Source of the DNA: Bifidobacterium asteroides
GTDB lineage: Bacteria; Actinomycetota; Actinomycetes; Actinomycetales; Bifidobacteriaceae
Assembly: GCF_003202755.1 (NCBI RefSeq)
Contig: NZ_QGLK01000004.1
Span: 186,001-250,000, forward strand
Length of the DNA stretch: 64,000 nt
Direction of reading: 5' to 3'
The position numbers were made by a program, and so were the translations under genes. Positions 33,734-43,125 of this stretch are shown piece by piece (position 1 is the first letter of the stretch; each line of letters begins with the position of its first letter). The notes beneath the pieces were generated by a model. It was not told the origin of the DNA, searched no databases, and saw only the letters and a program-made list of their open reading frames with translations.

Positions 33734-33749
33734 AAATCATCCGTATAAT

Positions 33750-33782
33750 CCCCCCCCCCGAGGGGGGTGGGCATTGTTTTTG
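33750..33782 (+). terminator. C10/G-rich terminator after the lipoprotein gene
   Basis: A C10 run, a two-base loop and a G6-T-G3 run are followed by CATTGTTTTT, 17 bases after the stop codon. The shape is a factor-independent terminator built on homopolymers. A similar C/G element appears at 63139-63189. Confidence 0.8.
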
Positions 33783-33851
33783 AGAACTCCTACCCAAGAA
33801 ATGTTATACAGAAACGCATTTCTAAGGTGCGATCTGCTTTTCCGATGCAAG

Positions 33852-34517
33852 TCAGGTCATGCCAAAGATGTGAATCAGAATCCAGACGATACCTGCACCT
33901 AGAGAGAATCCAACGGCAGAAGTCACACAGAAATGGATGACCGGCCCCACAATCGGATGGGACTTGAACGCCTGGCTGTAGTATTGATTTCCGGGCATGA
34001 CCCACTTTCGTTCAAAGTGGCTTCGTTTACTGCGGTCCACTTCTTCGCCCGACAGAAAGGCCTTGATCTCCCGATAGGTCTGTACATTATTGCGGGCTTT
34101 AATCTGCTCGATGTACGCGGCAGCTATGATATCCAAAATGCCCGTTATCAGAGCCAAGGCAAGCATGGTATACAGAATCACATCTGACTTATTCAACTTC
34201 AAATAGAGAGCAAATCCGACGATAAGGGTCAAAAAGATGAAGAACGTGAGAATTCCACAGACCAAGCCGAGTCGGCGAAGGTTTTTGGTTTCCGAATCAA
34301 TGCTCTTATCCATGGTGTCGAGGTCTCCTTTGATCAGCTGGTCGATGGTCACGTCGAAGAGGTTGGACAGGAGGAGCAGATTCTGCACGTCCGGGTAGGT
34401 GCGGTCGTTCTCCCAGTTGGAAATGGTCTGGCGGGACACGAATATCCTGCCGGCAAGATCATCCTGGGACATGCCCCGCTCCGAGCGATACCGGCGAATC
34501 TGACTGCCGAGTTCCAT
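33852..34517 (-). CDS. XRE-family HTH regulator with membrane C-terminus
   Basis: Protein of 221 residues. Residues about 6-62 are a Cro/CI-type helix-turn-helix (IRRYRSERGMSQDDLAGRIF, SRQTISNWENDRTYPD, LSNLFDVTIDQLIKGD). The C-terminal half has about four hydrophobic segments (GILTFFIFLTLIVGFALYLK, ILYTMLALALITGILDIIAA, FCVTSAVGFSLGAGIVWILI). This membrane-tethered HTH layout is common in Firmicutes and actinobacteria, where such proteins often control a neighbouring transporter. No target gene is obvious here because the neighbourhood is decayed. Confidence 0.85.
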   Translation of the reverse strand: MELGSQIRRYRSERGMSQDDLAGRIFVSRQTISNWENDRTYPDVQNLLLLSNLFDVTIDQLIKGDLDTMDKSIDSETKNLRRLGLVCGILTFFIFLTLIVGFALYLKLNKSDVILYTMLALALITGILDIIAAAYIEQIKARNNVQTYREIKAFLSGEEVDRSKRSHFERKWVMPGNQYYSQAFKSHPIVGPVIHFCVTSAVGFSLGAGIVWILIHIFGMT

Positions 34518-35227
34518 ACCCCTGCCACCCGCCTTCCCCGGCCATCGTCCGCCGGCCGATCGTTGGTTGATGACTATGTGGTTGCATCATCGAGGCCTGC
34601 GCAAGTCCGACCCCCTCAAGCTATCAACCCAACCCCTCACCCAGCAAAAATTTCCCTGCCAAAAGTCTTTGACACCCTCATTTTCAAGGGTTATCAGCAT
34701 AACTCAGCCAGAATGTAGGTTGAAGAAACACCCCCGGACAGGTCATCAGCGCAGCACCAATCACATTCGCCTCCCATTGCCAAGCCCAGATCATGCAATG
34801 ATGCGATACAAGAATAAGAAGGTATAGCCAGCGGGCGAAGACCCCGTCATACACCGTAGAATGCATGAGGCGCATCGGGAGGATTAAGCCAGCGGATGCG
34901 CTTTACACTTGGAAATCAACTCTGGCCACCGCAAAGACGTGAAGGATCCGGTTCATGGATAGTCATAGGCATAAATTTCAAAGGCTGGCTCATGGGAATG
35001 GTGGTCATCTTCAAAAGCGACCTTAAGGAGGGCAGCTCGGGTGAGGGCTTATACACCACGCCATCACACCGACATCAGACAATCCGATAAGTGAGCTCAG
35101 AACTGCCAGGAGTTGACTATGGAGTGGACGGAAATCAACGGCTACTTCTGTATGGACAGCCAATTGCTCGACACCATGGGGTCCAGAAACCTCGACCGGG
35201 GCCTGCCCTGTTTAATTTCACTGACAC
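34518..35227. other. Degenerate intergenic region
   Basis: About 700 bases with only short frames (for example 34684-34875 minus, 34896-35090 plus) that lack recognisable domains. Relics of decayed genes begin just downstream. Nothing here can be supported as a gene. Confidence 0.4.
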
Positions 35228-35770
35228 AGGCTCCTAGGGTCGAAAGATTATTGCAGCAGCACGTTTCACAGTTTGTGCCAGATGCTCGAATGCCTCAGAA
35301 TACGACGGAGTATCCTCCCTTGAAGGTCGGATTCAGGAAGAAATTGCAGGACACGAATACGCTCCAGGTTGACTTGGCACAGGCAACCGCTCAAGAAAAC
35401 TAGTTGGTGGCATCCAGGACAGCAACACTGCCCAGCTCGTGATCCCGCCCCAAATACCAAGAAATGCTCATGCATATCCATCCCTTATCTTCACTTACTG
35501 CCCTTTGCTCTCAATGCCATCAATCAGTAGGACATCGAGCCGTAGGGCGGGGAGATCCTCTGCCTTCTCAGAGACGGGTGAATACAGGCCAAACCGCGAC
35601 AACCGTCCTTCCATGCCAGCCGGGACAGGACATCCGCATCGGATAATGCAGTAGCGCCAACGGCCGATCCACGCCGCGGGGAACGGCAGGACGAACAATA
35701 TCAGAGCCCCCCGCCTGTCGCCAGTAGCCAGCATCAGCCAATAGACTGTATCCAAGATGCTTCAACTACC
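35228..35770 (-). pseudogene. Relic of a C39-like peptidase gene (copy 1)
   Basis: Read on the minus strand, this segment aligns base by base with the better preserved relic at 57440-57939. The tract near 35600, reading W-K-D-G-C-R-G-L-A-C-I, corresponds to the WEDNCCGPACI of copy 2. The later stretch near 35300 (RRILRHSSIWHK) matches GRISWHSGV. Frameshifts and stops break it, and the catalytic CGPA is damaged. The identity is borrowed from copy 2; alone, this copy would not be recognisable. Confidence 0.5.
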
Positions 35771-35999
35771 CGATATGCGCCCATGAAACGCTGCAGGGGA
35801 AGATGTCCAAAACTACGAAGCACAGGTATCAAAGCTTGTTGTTTGGCTCCCCCCTCAGTCATTCGCAAGTGTTACAAAGCCAAACCTTTCTCATCATTGG
35901 CGTTCTATGATTCGTAGGGCCAATCACGAGAGGTCGTCGGCATGTCGCAATGCCTCACATGATGTGGATGCGCAACAATCCGTTGGAATGCTGGGTTGG

Positions 36000-37148
36000 T
36001 CAGGAGTGGTTGAGGATGTGGTCCAGATCCTTGACTATTTGCTGGTTGCCGCCGGACTTTCGCATGTCCTCGCTAATTCTGTTGACATTGTCAGCGATTT
36101 GTTTGTCTGCCAGGATCATCGAGGCTGCACGCCCAGCGTCTGCCCGTTGATCTTTTCGCGCCTCACCACCGTTCCCAGCTCGAGTTCAACGATTCCCGCC
36201 CCTACCGCCAGCTCATCGTCGACCATGGGAACCACCACCATGGGCACCTTTTAGTAAAGATCTTCGTTCACGCTGCTCATGCCGCCATGCGTGATGAACA
36301 GGTCGCCCTCTCAAGGACGGCCAGCTGGTCTACAGACCGGTGGATGAAAATGTTCTGAGGAATCCGCCCCAATTTTGTCCGGTCGAAATCACGGCCCACC
36401 GACATCACCACCGTGACATCATTGTCCCCCGAACGCTGCCACCACCGCCCGGTAAAACGACATAAAGGTATCGAAAATCATACCCAAGGAGGCGTAGATG
36501 ACAGGCCGTCCACCGCCTTTGTTGAGCTCATCATCCAGGCGAGAGTCTCTGGCATGCGCTGCTCTGCCGTCCAGAGAGGGGGCGATGAACTTGAATTGCT
36601 CATCCGAAAACGCTTCATTGCCAAGCTGGAAAGACCGAAACGCGTAGACATAGGTAGGTGTCGGATTGTTGTAGACCATCTCGGTGACGAAACCATCGGT
36701 TTGGATGCGCCCATGCCGCTGCATCGAAAGCGATATCAGTTCACAACGGCAGGAGACTTCAGAAGACTGCTTACGTGCAGCCCGCCCGTATCAGACAGCT
36801 TGGCAAGAATCGACGGATTGTAAGCAAAGGCAGAGGACAGGCGGATAGAGGTTACGCCGATTTGATCAGCAAGGCACTTGCCCGACAGCAACAGACCTTC
36901 ATACACGTAAGCATCGTACTGCTTCTCGGCTGCCAAACGCCGGGCTGTCTCTATCGCATAACCCCCGCCACGAAGACTCTGCACCTTGTTCGGCTGCTCA
37001 GGATAATCATCATAGGGAACAAACAACGCACCCGAATCTTCTATCTAATTTCGCCATCGTAGATCGAGACCGAATAACCGGTCTCCACCAAAAGACACAC
37101 AGTTCCCAAGGTCGGATTGATATGACCTTGATAGGGCATATTCAGCAT
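36000..37148 (-). pseudogene. Decayed MGT-family glycosyltransferase gene
   Basis: The minus strand encodes the whole of a UDP-glycosyltransferase of the macrolide-glycosyltransferase type, split over several frames. The N-terminus reads MLNMPYQGHINPTLGTVCLL from 37148. It is followed after a TAG and frameshift by FVPYDDYPEQPNKVQSLRGG, then in other frames PVIYASLGMIFDTFMSFYRAV, TVVMSVGRDFDRTKLGRIPQ, the sugar-donor signature DLFITHGGMSSVNEDLY, a stop, VPMVVVPMVDDE, and an end ILADKQIADNVNRISEDM closing at 36000. The total would be about 380 residues, normal for the family. At least three frameshifts and several stops make it non-functional. Confidence 0.8.
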
Positions 37149-37513
37149 GAGAAGGGCACCCCTCGTATGCATGAAGCCATATCACGCCGCCCCGGAACAG
37201 CACCCTCCCTTATCCATTACCGTCCCTCCCTTTACTGAACCCGCATCCAAACCACCACATGACGGACATCACAACATTCAGGAAAGTCCCAGCCTTTTAT
37301 GCGCACTGTGCCTCTTGAACACACGCCTTTCAATGCTTCTTAATTTAGTCCAATACTGGCAATCCAGAATCTCTAGGGTTGTCCTAATAATCTCAACTCA
37401 CTCAGCTCAGAACTCGCAACAAGCGGTGCATACTGCCTAGGAATATGACAATGCACTAATCCAGATACAAACAGAAAAAGCTGATGGATCATCACCACCC
37501 AGTCGGCATATGA
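37149..37513. other. Intergenic region between glycosyltransferase relic and acyl-CoA operon
   Basis: About 360 bases without a supportable gene. It lies beyond the 3' end of the minus-strand acyl-CoA operon. I see no clear hairpin terminator in it. Confidence 0.35.
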
Positions 37514-37975
37514 TCAGGCAGCCGCCACATCGTCCAAGGACAAGCCATAGCGTTTCCTAACAGCTCTGATGAACTTCTCCTGATCGGAGCTGTGCACCTC
37601 CAAGGCCGGTACAGGCGAGGGGTTGAAGTTCTCATCCACTGCAATAAAGACAAAGACGCCCTCCCCTACAGTGACTGGTTGCCGCCCGAAACCGAGCATC
37701 AGTACGTTCACGTAAAAGGTCATGGTATGAGTACTGGTGGCGATCATAGTAACTTCGAAATCTATCCGATCGCCAACATGAGTCCGTTGCTTAAAGGAGA
37801 AGTCCCTGATGGACACAGTCAAAACACGCCCATTCACATACTTTTCAGCCAAAAGACCCAGAGCGGAGTCGCACTCGCGGATCATGGCTCCCCCATGGGT
37901 GATTCTCAAATGGTTGAGCATCCTCGGCTCAACGAAAAAATCGCCGATATGCACCTTATAAATGCTCTCGGTCAC
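37514..37975 (-). CDS. Hotdog-fold acyl-CoA thioesterase
   Basis: Predicted thioesterase of 153 residues that would hydrolyse an acyl-CoA to the free acid and CoA. LRITHGGAMIRECDSALGLL is the hotdog helix region; VSIRDFSFKQRTHVGDRIDF and MTFYVNVLMLGF are the strands of the sheet. The sequence resembles the YciA/BFIT acyl-CoA hydrolase group. The start is a GTG with AAGG six bases upstream. It is the last gene of the nine-gene minus-strand operon, 16 bases after the unknown Cys-rich gene. It could release the reduced product from CoA. Confidence 0.8.
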   Translation of the reverse strand: MTESIYKVHIGDFFVEPRMLNHLRITHGGAMIRECDSALGLLAEKYVNGRVLTVSIRDFSFKQRTHVGDRIDFEVTMIATSTHTMTFYVNVLMLGFGRQPVTVGEGVFVFIAVDENFNPSPVPALEVHSSDQEKFIRAVRKRYGLSLDDVAAA

Positions 37976-37991
37976 CGGTCACCTTCTTTCC

Positions 37992-38639
37992 TCAGCCTCT
38001 ATCGATACGGTTGTTGTTTTTACGACGGGGCGATAGGGGAAGACTAAAAACACCATGTTGAGCACAGTGCAGGTACAGGACAAATCCGTTCTTGCACTTG
38101 AAGACGCACTCCTCACAAGGATCCTTGTCACAGTAAACGTAGGCGTCATCGTCAGCCAAAGCAAAAACATAGCCAGACTTATCTGGTCGCAGATAAGTGA
38201 TCTGACAGCCTGTGAAAGTGAGCAGCGCGATCCAGTCCAGGTCGTGCTGCTCTCTGTCTATATCGCCTACCTCAACAGTGATTGCATTGGAATTAAATCC
38301 ACCCACGATGGCATATGAGAACTGATGATCCTGGTCAAGAGGGAGCGCAGAAACCTCTTCATACAAATCCTCGCTTGCTTTGCTAAGGCTCTGGACCACA
38401 CCAGGCACATCCCCATCCGATGTCTGAACATCTTGGCCGCTTTCTCGGACAAGGTCGTGGAGACCACTGGACCGGGTCGAATCAGCATTTGAGGTTCGAT
38501 CCAGGTCCATGTCCAAGAAGATTGAGGAGTCGGCCTGTCTGTAAAAGGCCAACCTCTTTCGCATCATGCGGGGTTTACGACGGGCATGCGACCTGGTCGG
38601 ACTGAAGGTTAACGATCCATGTTCATTGGTCTCGACCAT
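37992..38639 (-). CDS. Unknown Cys-rich protein in the acyl-CoA operon
   Basis: Protein of about 215 residues that I do not recognise. The first 50 residues are strongly basic (SHARRKPRMMRKRLAFYR). An acidic, Ser/Asp-rich middle follows, then a domain with VGGFNSNAITVEVGDIDREQ and WIALLTFTGCQITYLRP. The C-terminal third carries clustered cysteines, in order CDKDPCEECVFKC and then LHCAQHG, which could bind zinc or an iron-sulfur cluster. The ATG at 38639 has GAGG five bases upstream; an upstream ATG at 38654 touches the ligase stop. The tight spacing (20 bases to the ligase, 16 to the thioesterase) argues that it is a real operon member. Confidence 0.65.
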   Translation of the reverse strand: MVETNEHGSLTFSPTRSHARRKPRMMRKRLAFYRQADSSIFLDMDLDRTSNADSTRSSGLHDLVRESGQDVQTSDGDVPGVVQSLSKASEDLYEEVSALPLDQDHQFSYAIVGGFNSNAITVEVGDIDREQHDLDWIALLTFTGCQITYLRPDKSGYVFALADDDAYVYCDKDPCEECVFKCKNGFVLYLHCAQHGVFSLPLSPRRKNNNRIDRG

Positions 38640-38658
38640 GACAACCTCTTTCATGCCG

Positions 38659-40215
38659 TCAGGAAAGCAGATACTTCTTGATCTTGCCGGAACTAGTTCT
38701 GGGCAGAGACTTGCGCACTTTCAAAACTTCGGGCCAGAACTTCTTGATTACTCCACGCGAGGCCAGATACTCTTTGACCTGTTCCAATTCAAGCGGTCGT
38801 TTACCCGTTTTCATGACTATAAATGCACCTATTCGCTCACCCAGACGGGGATCATCAACACCGACCACGGCCGCCTCTGCTATATCTGGGTGCCCCAGCA
38901 GATAGCTCTCCACCAGGCCAGTTGAAATATTCTCGCCTCCTCTGATGACCATGTCCTTAAGCCTGTCATCCATGACAAGAGCTCCGTCCGGCGTCATATG
39001 CCCCTGGTCCCCAGTGGAGAACCAACCATCGCTGGTGAGAACCTTATGGGTCTCTTTTGGATTTCGGTAATACCCTTGAAAGACCGTGGGCCCTTGTACC
39101 AGGATCTGGCCAGACCGGCCCCATTCCCTCACCTGTCTACCTGTCTTGTCGACCAGCCTAATCTTGGTTCCGCATATCGGAAAACCTGCAGTGGTCATCC
39201 CCTCATGAGCACGGTAATAGGCCGGCGTTGTACAGGAAAAGGGGGCGCACTCGGTCAAACCATATATGTTGTAAAGGGGAAGTCCTGATTTCCAAGCCAT
39301 ACCCAGCATGTCCTGTGACAGAGGCGCGCCTCCGGAGATGACCCGTTTCAGGGGGTCACCCGGCCTATACCAAGCAAGCAGGTCATAGACGACGGTGGGC
39401 ACGGTGACCGTGTATGTACAACAGTACCGTCTGGTCAATTCCATCATGGCCTGGCTGCTGTATCGACCAAGAAGCACCATGGATCCACCAGCAAGAAATG
39501 TCGATACGATGCCGTGATGGAAGCCTATGGCATGGTAGAAGCCTGAGGCTAGGATCAATCGATCCTTGTCGGTAATTTCGTAGATTTGATTGAACGAAAT
39601 TTCACTGGCGAGAATATTCTTATTCGAAAGCAGACACCCTTTGGTGTAGCTGGTCGTGCCCGAGGTGCAGAGAATGGCGGCTGGGCGGTTGGATGCAGAC
39701 AGGGAGTCGTAACCAGATTCCGCAGGAGATGCGGACAGAGACAGACGGCGCTGGATGAATAGAGTCCGCTGATTTAGCTGGACCTTCCCGCCACTATAAT
39801 TGTGAGCCCTATCCCTGCAGGCCATGGCCAGAGGACCTTGATCATGGTCCATAACCAGCAGAGATGGCTTCATCTGCTCGACCAGGTAGCAAGCCTCGTC
39901 TGGATTGAGACGGGGACTAAGTGGCATGGTCAGCAATTCCGCCTTGAAACATGCGATGAGCATGATCACATAGGTCAGATTCGTCTCCATCTGCAAGCCC
40001 ACGACATCGCCACGACGCACATGGCATTGATTAAGAATGGAGATGGCCAGGTCGGCCATTCGGTCAGCCTCGGCATAGGTCAGCTCCCTTTCTTCACTAA
40101 TCAGGAAAACGGATCCTGGCGTCGAACGGCATCGCCTTCTCCAACGTTCGCCGAGCGAATCCCCCGACAACACAGAGCGGGACACGACCTGATCTGTTTC
40201 GGCTGCAGCCTCCAT
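38659..40215 (-). CDS. Acyl-CoA synthetase (AMP-forming, CaiC-like)
   Basis: Predicted ANL-family ligase of about 518 residues that activates a carboxylic acid to its CoA thioester with ATP. Motifs: P-loop-like LCTSGTTSYTKGCLLS, the A5 motif NIYGLTECAPFS, STGDQGHM with the AMP-binding Asp, the hinge DRLKDMVIRGGENIS, and the C-terminal catalytic Lys in LPRTSSGKIKKYL. The ATG at 40215 has GGAG six bases upstream and clears the etfA stop at 40238. It may prime the pathway that the CoA-transferase then sustains, as CaiC does for carnitine. The carboxylate substrate is not predictable by eye. Confidence 0.88.
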   Translation of the reverse strand: MEAAAETDQVVSRSVLSGDSLGERWRRRCRSTPGSVFLISEERELTYAEADRMADLAISILNQCHVRRGDVVGLQMETNLTYVIMLIACFKAELLTMPLSPRLNPDEACYLVEQMKPSLLVMDHDQGPLAMACRDRAHNYSGGKVQLNQRTLFIQRRLSLSASPAESGYDSLSASNRPAAILCTSGTTSYTKGCLLSNKNILASEISFNQIYEITDKDRLILASGFYHAIGFHHGIVSTFLAGGSMVLLGRYSSQAMMELTRRYCCTYTVTVPTVVYDLLAWYRPGDPLKRVISGGAPLSQDMLGMAWKSGLPLYNIYGLTECAPFSCTTPAYYRAHEGMTTAGFPICGTKIRLVDKTGRQVREWGRSGQILVQGPTVFQGYYRNPKETHKVLTSDGWFSTGDQGHMTPDGALVMDDRLKDMVIRGGENISTGLVESYLLGHPDIAEAAVVGVDDPRLGERIGAFIVMKTGKRPLELEQVKEYLASRGVIKKFWPEVLKVRKSLPRTSSGKIKKYLLS

Positions 40216-40237
40216 ATTCATCTCCAGACCACCTTGA

Positions 40238-41191
40238 TCAGTTCGATTCTTCAGCAGATCCTGGCGCTGCAGTCTTCTCAATAAGTTCTGTCAGCGCCTG
40301 ACGAGCATCAGCCACCAAGCCATAGTCAGCCAGATCGAAGATGGGCGCCTCGGCATCGGTGTTTATAGCTACCACACACTTGGACTTATCCATCCCGACA
40401 GTGTGCTGAATCGTTCCGGAAATCCCGGCGGCCAGATAGAGATCGGGGGCAACAGTCTTCCCTGATTGACCTACCATTGTGGAAGTAGCGAACCACCCGG
40501 CATCGACCGCAGCCCTTGATGCGCCAACGGCACCATTCAGCTGCTCCGCCAAACTGTTAACCAGTGCGGCCCCATCCTTATCCTGAAGTCCACGACCGCC
40601 AGCTACGACCAATCTGGCTGTGGACAGGTCTGGCCCCTGATTTTGATCAGAGAGCGTGAACTGAGCATCATTGTCATCGACGGTAGCTTCCTTATGAATC
40701 ACTGGAATTGCTTCGTCTCTCTCTGCAGGAGGTACAGCCGTAAGATCAACAGTGAATACTGCAGGCACATTGCACCGGTAGCCCTGGATCAAAGAGCCCG
40801 AATACACTTTTTTATGTACGGTGAGTATTGAAGCTTTCTTTGAAAGATCGATGACATGGGTCACGGCCGGTACTCCCATGATGGCTGCGAGACGGACAGC
40901 GATTTGCTGGGAGAATCTGGTGTCATCAAAGAGCACAAGAGCATCAGATTGCTCTTTGATATAGTCAGCCACGGCCTGAGCGGCACCATCGGGATTGGCT
41001 GGCCCAAGTGCCTGGCTCTCCAGAACAGTGACCTGGTCAAGTCCCTTGTAGCGGGCATCGCCCTGATCAGGCAGGACCAATGCCTCCAATTTCGAACCCA
41101 GATCCGCACGAAGAGCAAAGGAAGTCAAACTCCCAGCTGATTCATCAAGAGAAAGACCGGGTAAGACCAGGAATACGGTATCGAATTGCAT
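40238..41191 (-). CDS. etfA: Electron transfer flavoprotein alpha subunit
   Basis: FAD-binding subunit of about 317 residues. The C-terminal domain has the usual FAD-binding run: VAGGRGLQDKDGAALVNSLA, GASRAAVDAGW, VGQSGKTVAPDLYLAAGISG and IQHTVGMDKSKCVVAINTD. The ATG at 41191 begins right after the etfB stop, with GGAG five bases upstream, so EtfB and EtfA are translationally coupled. It delivers electrons to, or takes them from, the acyl-CoA dehydrogenases encoded just upstream. Whether this ETF bifurcates electrons depends on a second FAD site that I cannot judge here. Confidence 0.92.
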   Translation of the reverse strand: MQFDTVFLVLPGLSLDESAGSLTSFALRADLGSKLEALVLPDQGDARYKGLDQVTVLESQALGPANPDGAAQAVADYIKEQSDALVLFDDTRFSQQIAVRLAAIMGVPAVTHVIDLSKKASILTVHKKVYSGSLIQGYRCNVPAVFTVDLTAVPPAERDEAIPVIHKEATVDDNDAQFTLSDQNQGPDLSTARLVVAGGRGLQDKDGAALVNSLAEQLNGAVGASRAAVDAGWFATSTMVGQSGKTVAPDLYLAAGISGTIQHTVGMDKSKCVVAINTDAEAPIFDLADYGLVADARQALTELIEKTAAPGSAEESN

Positions 41192-41193
41192 GA

Positions 41194-41931
41194 TCACTCC
41201 TTCTTCAGTCGAATGCCAACCTGGTCCAAAGCACGGATCAGGTCATCGACAGAGTCCACCATTATGACCTCCTTGCTGGAGGCTGGAACCTCTTCCATCT
41301 CCAATTTTTCAAGAGGATCCTTTTGGCTCGATTCCGCTTGGAACTCCTTGATCTGATAACGTTTGGCCGCCATCTTCAAACGAAAACTGGGCAGACGCGG
41401 CTTGTTGATGGTGTCGAGGACCGAAACCACTGCTGGAAGCTGAACGGTGCCTTTCACCGCCCCCTTGTCCAGAAGGGACGTGTAGCAAAGACGAGGTCCA
41501 ACGAACCCTAAAGCATCCACTGCATCCACTAAGGGCCAACCGAGGGCGGCAGCCAGTTGGGCAGGAAGGACACCCTGGCTGTCATCCGTAGCCTGATCCC
41601 CGCAAAGAACCAGATCGAATGGCCCTTCCTTGTTGACAGCCTGGGCAAGAATGTCAGCCAGCCCGGCGTTTTCCTGATCCGTCTTGACCTCAATAGCATC
41701 CTGAGCACCTAAGGCCAACGCATCCCTTAGTGCCGTCTCAGAATCCGGACCTACGGAAGCCGCAGTCACGCTACCCTGGTCATCCTGATCCTGAGCCAGC
41801 TGAAGACCCGCTTCGAGCGCATACTTGCCATAATGATCCAGAACTACGTCTCCGCTGGTGAGACGACCTTCAGAAAGAGAAGGCTGGGGACCAGGATCAA
41901 CCACCCCCTTGACCAATACAAGCACCTTCAT
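41194..41931 (-). CDS. etfB: Electron transfer flavoprotein beta subunit
   Basis: Partner of EtfA, 245 residues. The family signs are the start MKVLVLVKGVVDPG, LCGDQATDDSQGVLPAQLA (matching the FixA-type nucleotide-binding segment) and the end NKPRLPSFRLKMAAKRYQI. The ATG overlaps the acyl-CoA dehydrogenase stop by four bases (ATGA), so expression is coupled to that dehydrogenase. The best analogues by layout are FixA and CarD-type ETF subunits that serve a single dedicated dehydrogenase. Confidence 0.9.
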   Translation of the reverse strand: MKVLVLVKGVVDPGPQPSLSEGRLTSGDVVLDHYGKYALEAGLQLAQDQDDQGSVTAASVGPDSETALRDALALGAQDAIEVKTDQENAGLADILAQAVNKEGPFDLVLCGDQATDDSQGVLPAQLAAALGWPLVDAVDALGFVGPRLCYTSLLDKGAVKGTVQLPAVVSVLDTINKPRLPSFRLKMAAKRYQIKEFQAESSQKDPLEKLEMEEVPASSKEVIMVDSVDDLIRALDQVGIRLKKE

Positions 41932-43088
41932 CGCCCCACCTCCTTGCCTGCATACTCCTTGTCAAGTTCGTTGGCGATGGTCACACGTTGAATCTGGTTG
42001 GTCCCCTCGAAAATCTGAAAGACCTTGCTGTCGCGCATGAGTTTTTCTACGGGATAGGCCTTGGAGACTCCGTACCCACCAAAGACCTGGACCGCATCGG
42101 TAACCACGCGTTGCAAAGCGTCGGTCACATAGGTCTTGGTCATCGCCCCTTCCTTGCGCACGAGGTTGCCCTGATCCATCATGGTCATGGTGTTGTGGAT
42201 CAGCACTTGTGAGGTCTCCAGTGCGATTGCCATATCGGCCAGCATCTCCTGCACGGCCTCGAATCGAATGATGGGCCTCTTGAACTGACTGCGAATACGG
42301 GCGTATGAGACAGATTCGTCAAGCGCACGTTGCATGATGCCGGCAGCCAGTGTGGCCACAAACGCCCGAGACAGATTAAGACTGTTCATAGCCACCTTGA
42401 AGCCAGCTCCCTCGTCCCCCAGACGGTTGCTTGCCGGCACACGGACATGATCGAAGTTGACAGTGGAGGTGTCAGACAGGCGCAAGCCCATCTTATCTTC
42501 ATGAGCGCCCACACTGATGCCTTCACGAGAACGCTCGATCATGAAGGCGCTAAGCCCCTTGTTTCCGGTGTCAGCCGTACGGAAGATACCTACATAGACA
42601 TTGGCGATGCTGCCGTTGGTGATGAATGTCTTTTCGCCAGTGAGAATGTAATCATCCCCATCACGGGTGGCCGTGGATTTGACTGATCCCGCATCCGTGC
42701 CTGCATCAGACTCGCTCAGCGCGAAAGCTGCGAAAGCACCTGGTTCGATGATGTCGGCAAAACGCCGGGCCTGGTCCGCGCTGCCTGCAAGCATGACTGA
42801 GCGAAGTGCCACGAAGGTCGAAACCAAGGTGATGGCGTATCCAGCATCATACTCGGCCAGTTTTGAGAAGACCATAGCAGTGGTGGAATAAGGCAAACCT
42901 GCACCGCCATATTCCTCGGGTATCTCCAGCATGTGCAGACCCATGTCGAAAGCGGGCTTGAAGAGTTCCACCGGGCATTGCCCCAAGTGGTCGTACTTGC
43001 TGACGACCTCTGGGGTCAATGTCTGGTCAGCAAACTCCTGAACCATTCTAATGAATTCACGTTGTTCTTGCGTATACAGTAAAGCCAA
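41928..43088 (-). CDS. Acyl-CoA dehydrogenase (reductase) 1
   Basis: FAD enzyme of 386 residues. The middle domain has SESDAGTDAGSVKSTATRDG and LTGEKTFITNGSIANVYVGI. The C-terminal helical domain has KRPIIRFEAVQEMLADMAIA, QVFGGYGVSKAYPVEKLMRD and the catalytic base Glu361 in IFEGTNQIQR. The start is a TTG at 43088 with AAGGAG six bases upstream; the frame can be read further upstream, but this start gives the normal family length. With its own ETF in the same operon and no thiolase or hydratase, it probably reduces an enoyl-CoA, like CarC, AcdA or Bcd. Confidence 0.9.
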   Translation of the reverse strand: MALLYTQEQREFIRMVQEFADQTLTPEVVSKYDHLGQCPVELFKPAFDMGLHMLEIPEEYGGAGLPYSTTAMVFSKLAEYDAGYAITLVSTFVALRSVMLAGSADQARRFADIIEPGAFAAFALSESDAGTDAGSVKSTATRDGDDYILTGEKTFITNGSIANVYVGIFRTADTGNKGLSAFMIERSREGISVGAHEDKMGLRLSDTSTVNFDHVRVPASNRLGDEGAGFKVAMNSLNLSRAFVATLAAGIMQRALDESVSYARIRSQFKRPIIRFEAVQEMLADMAIALETSQVLIHNTMTMMDQGNLVRKEGAMTKTYVTDALQRVVTDAVQVFGGYGVSKAYPVEKLMRDSKVFQIFEGTNQIQRVTIANELDKEYAGKEVGR

Positions 43089-43125
43089 TGTCCTCTCCTT
43101 ATTTCCTTCCCTTAATGGATGGGAA

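Noticed and set aside
35495-35755. 86-codon minus-strand frame with a hydrophobic stretch
   Set aside because: The DNA aligns with the C39-like relic at 57440-57939 in a different frame, so the hydrophobic reading is out-of-frame noise.
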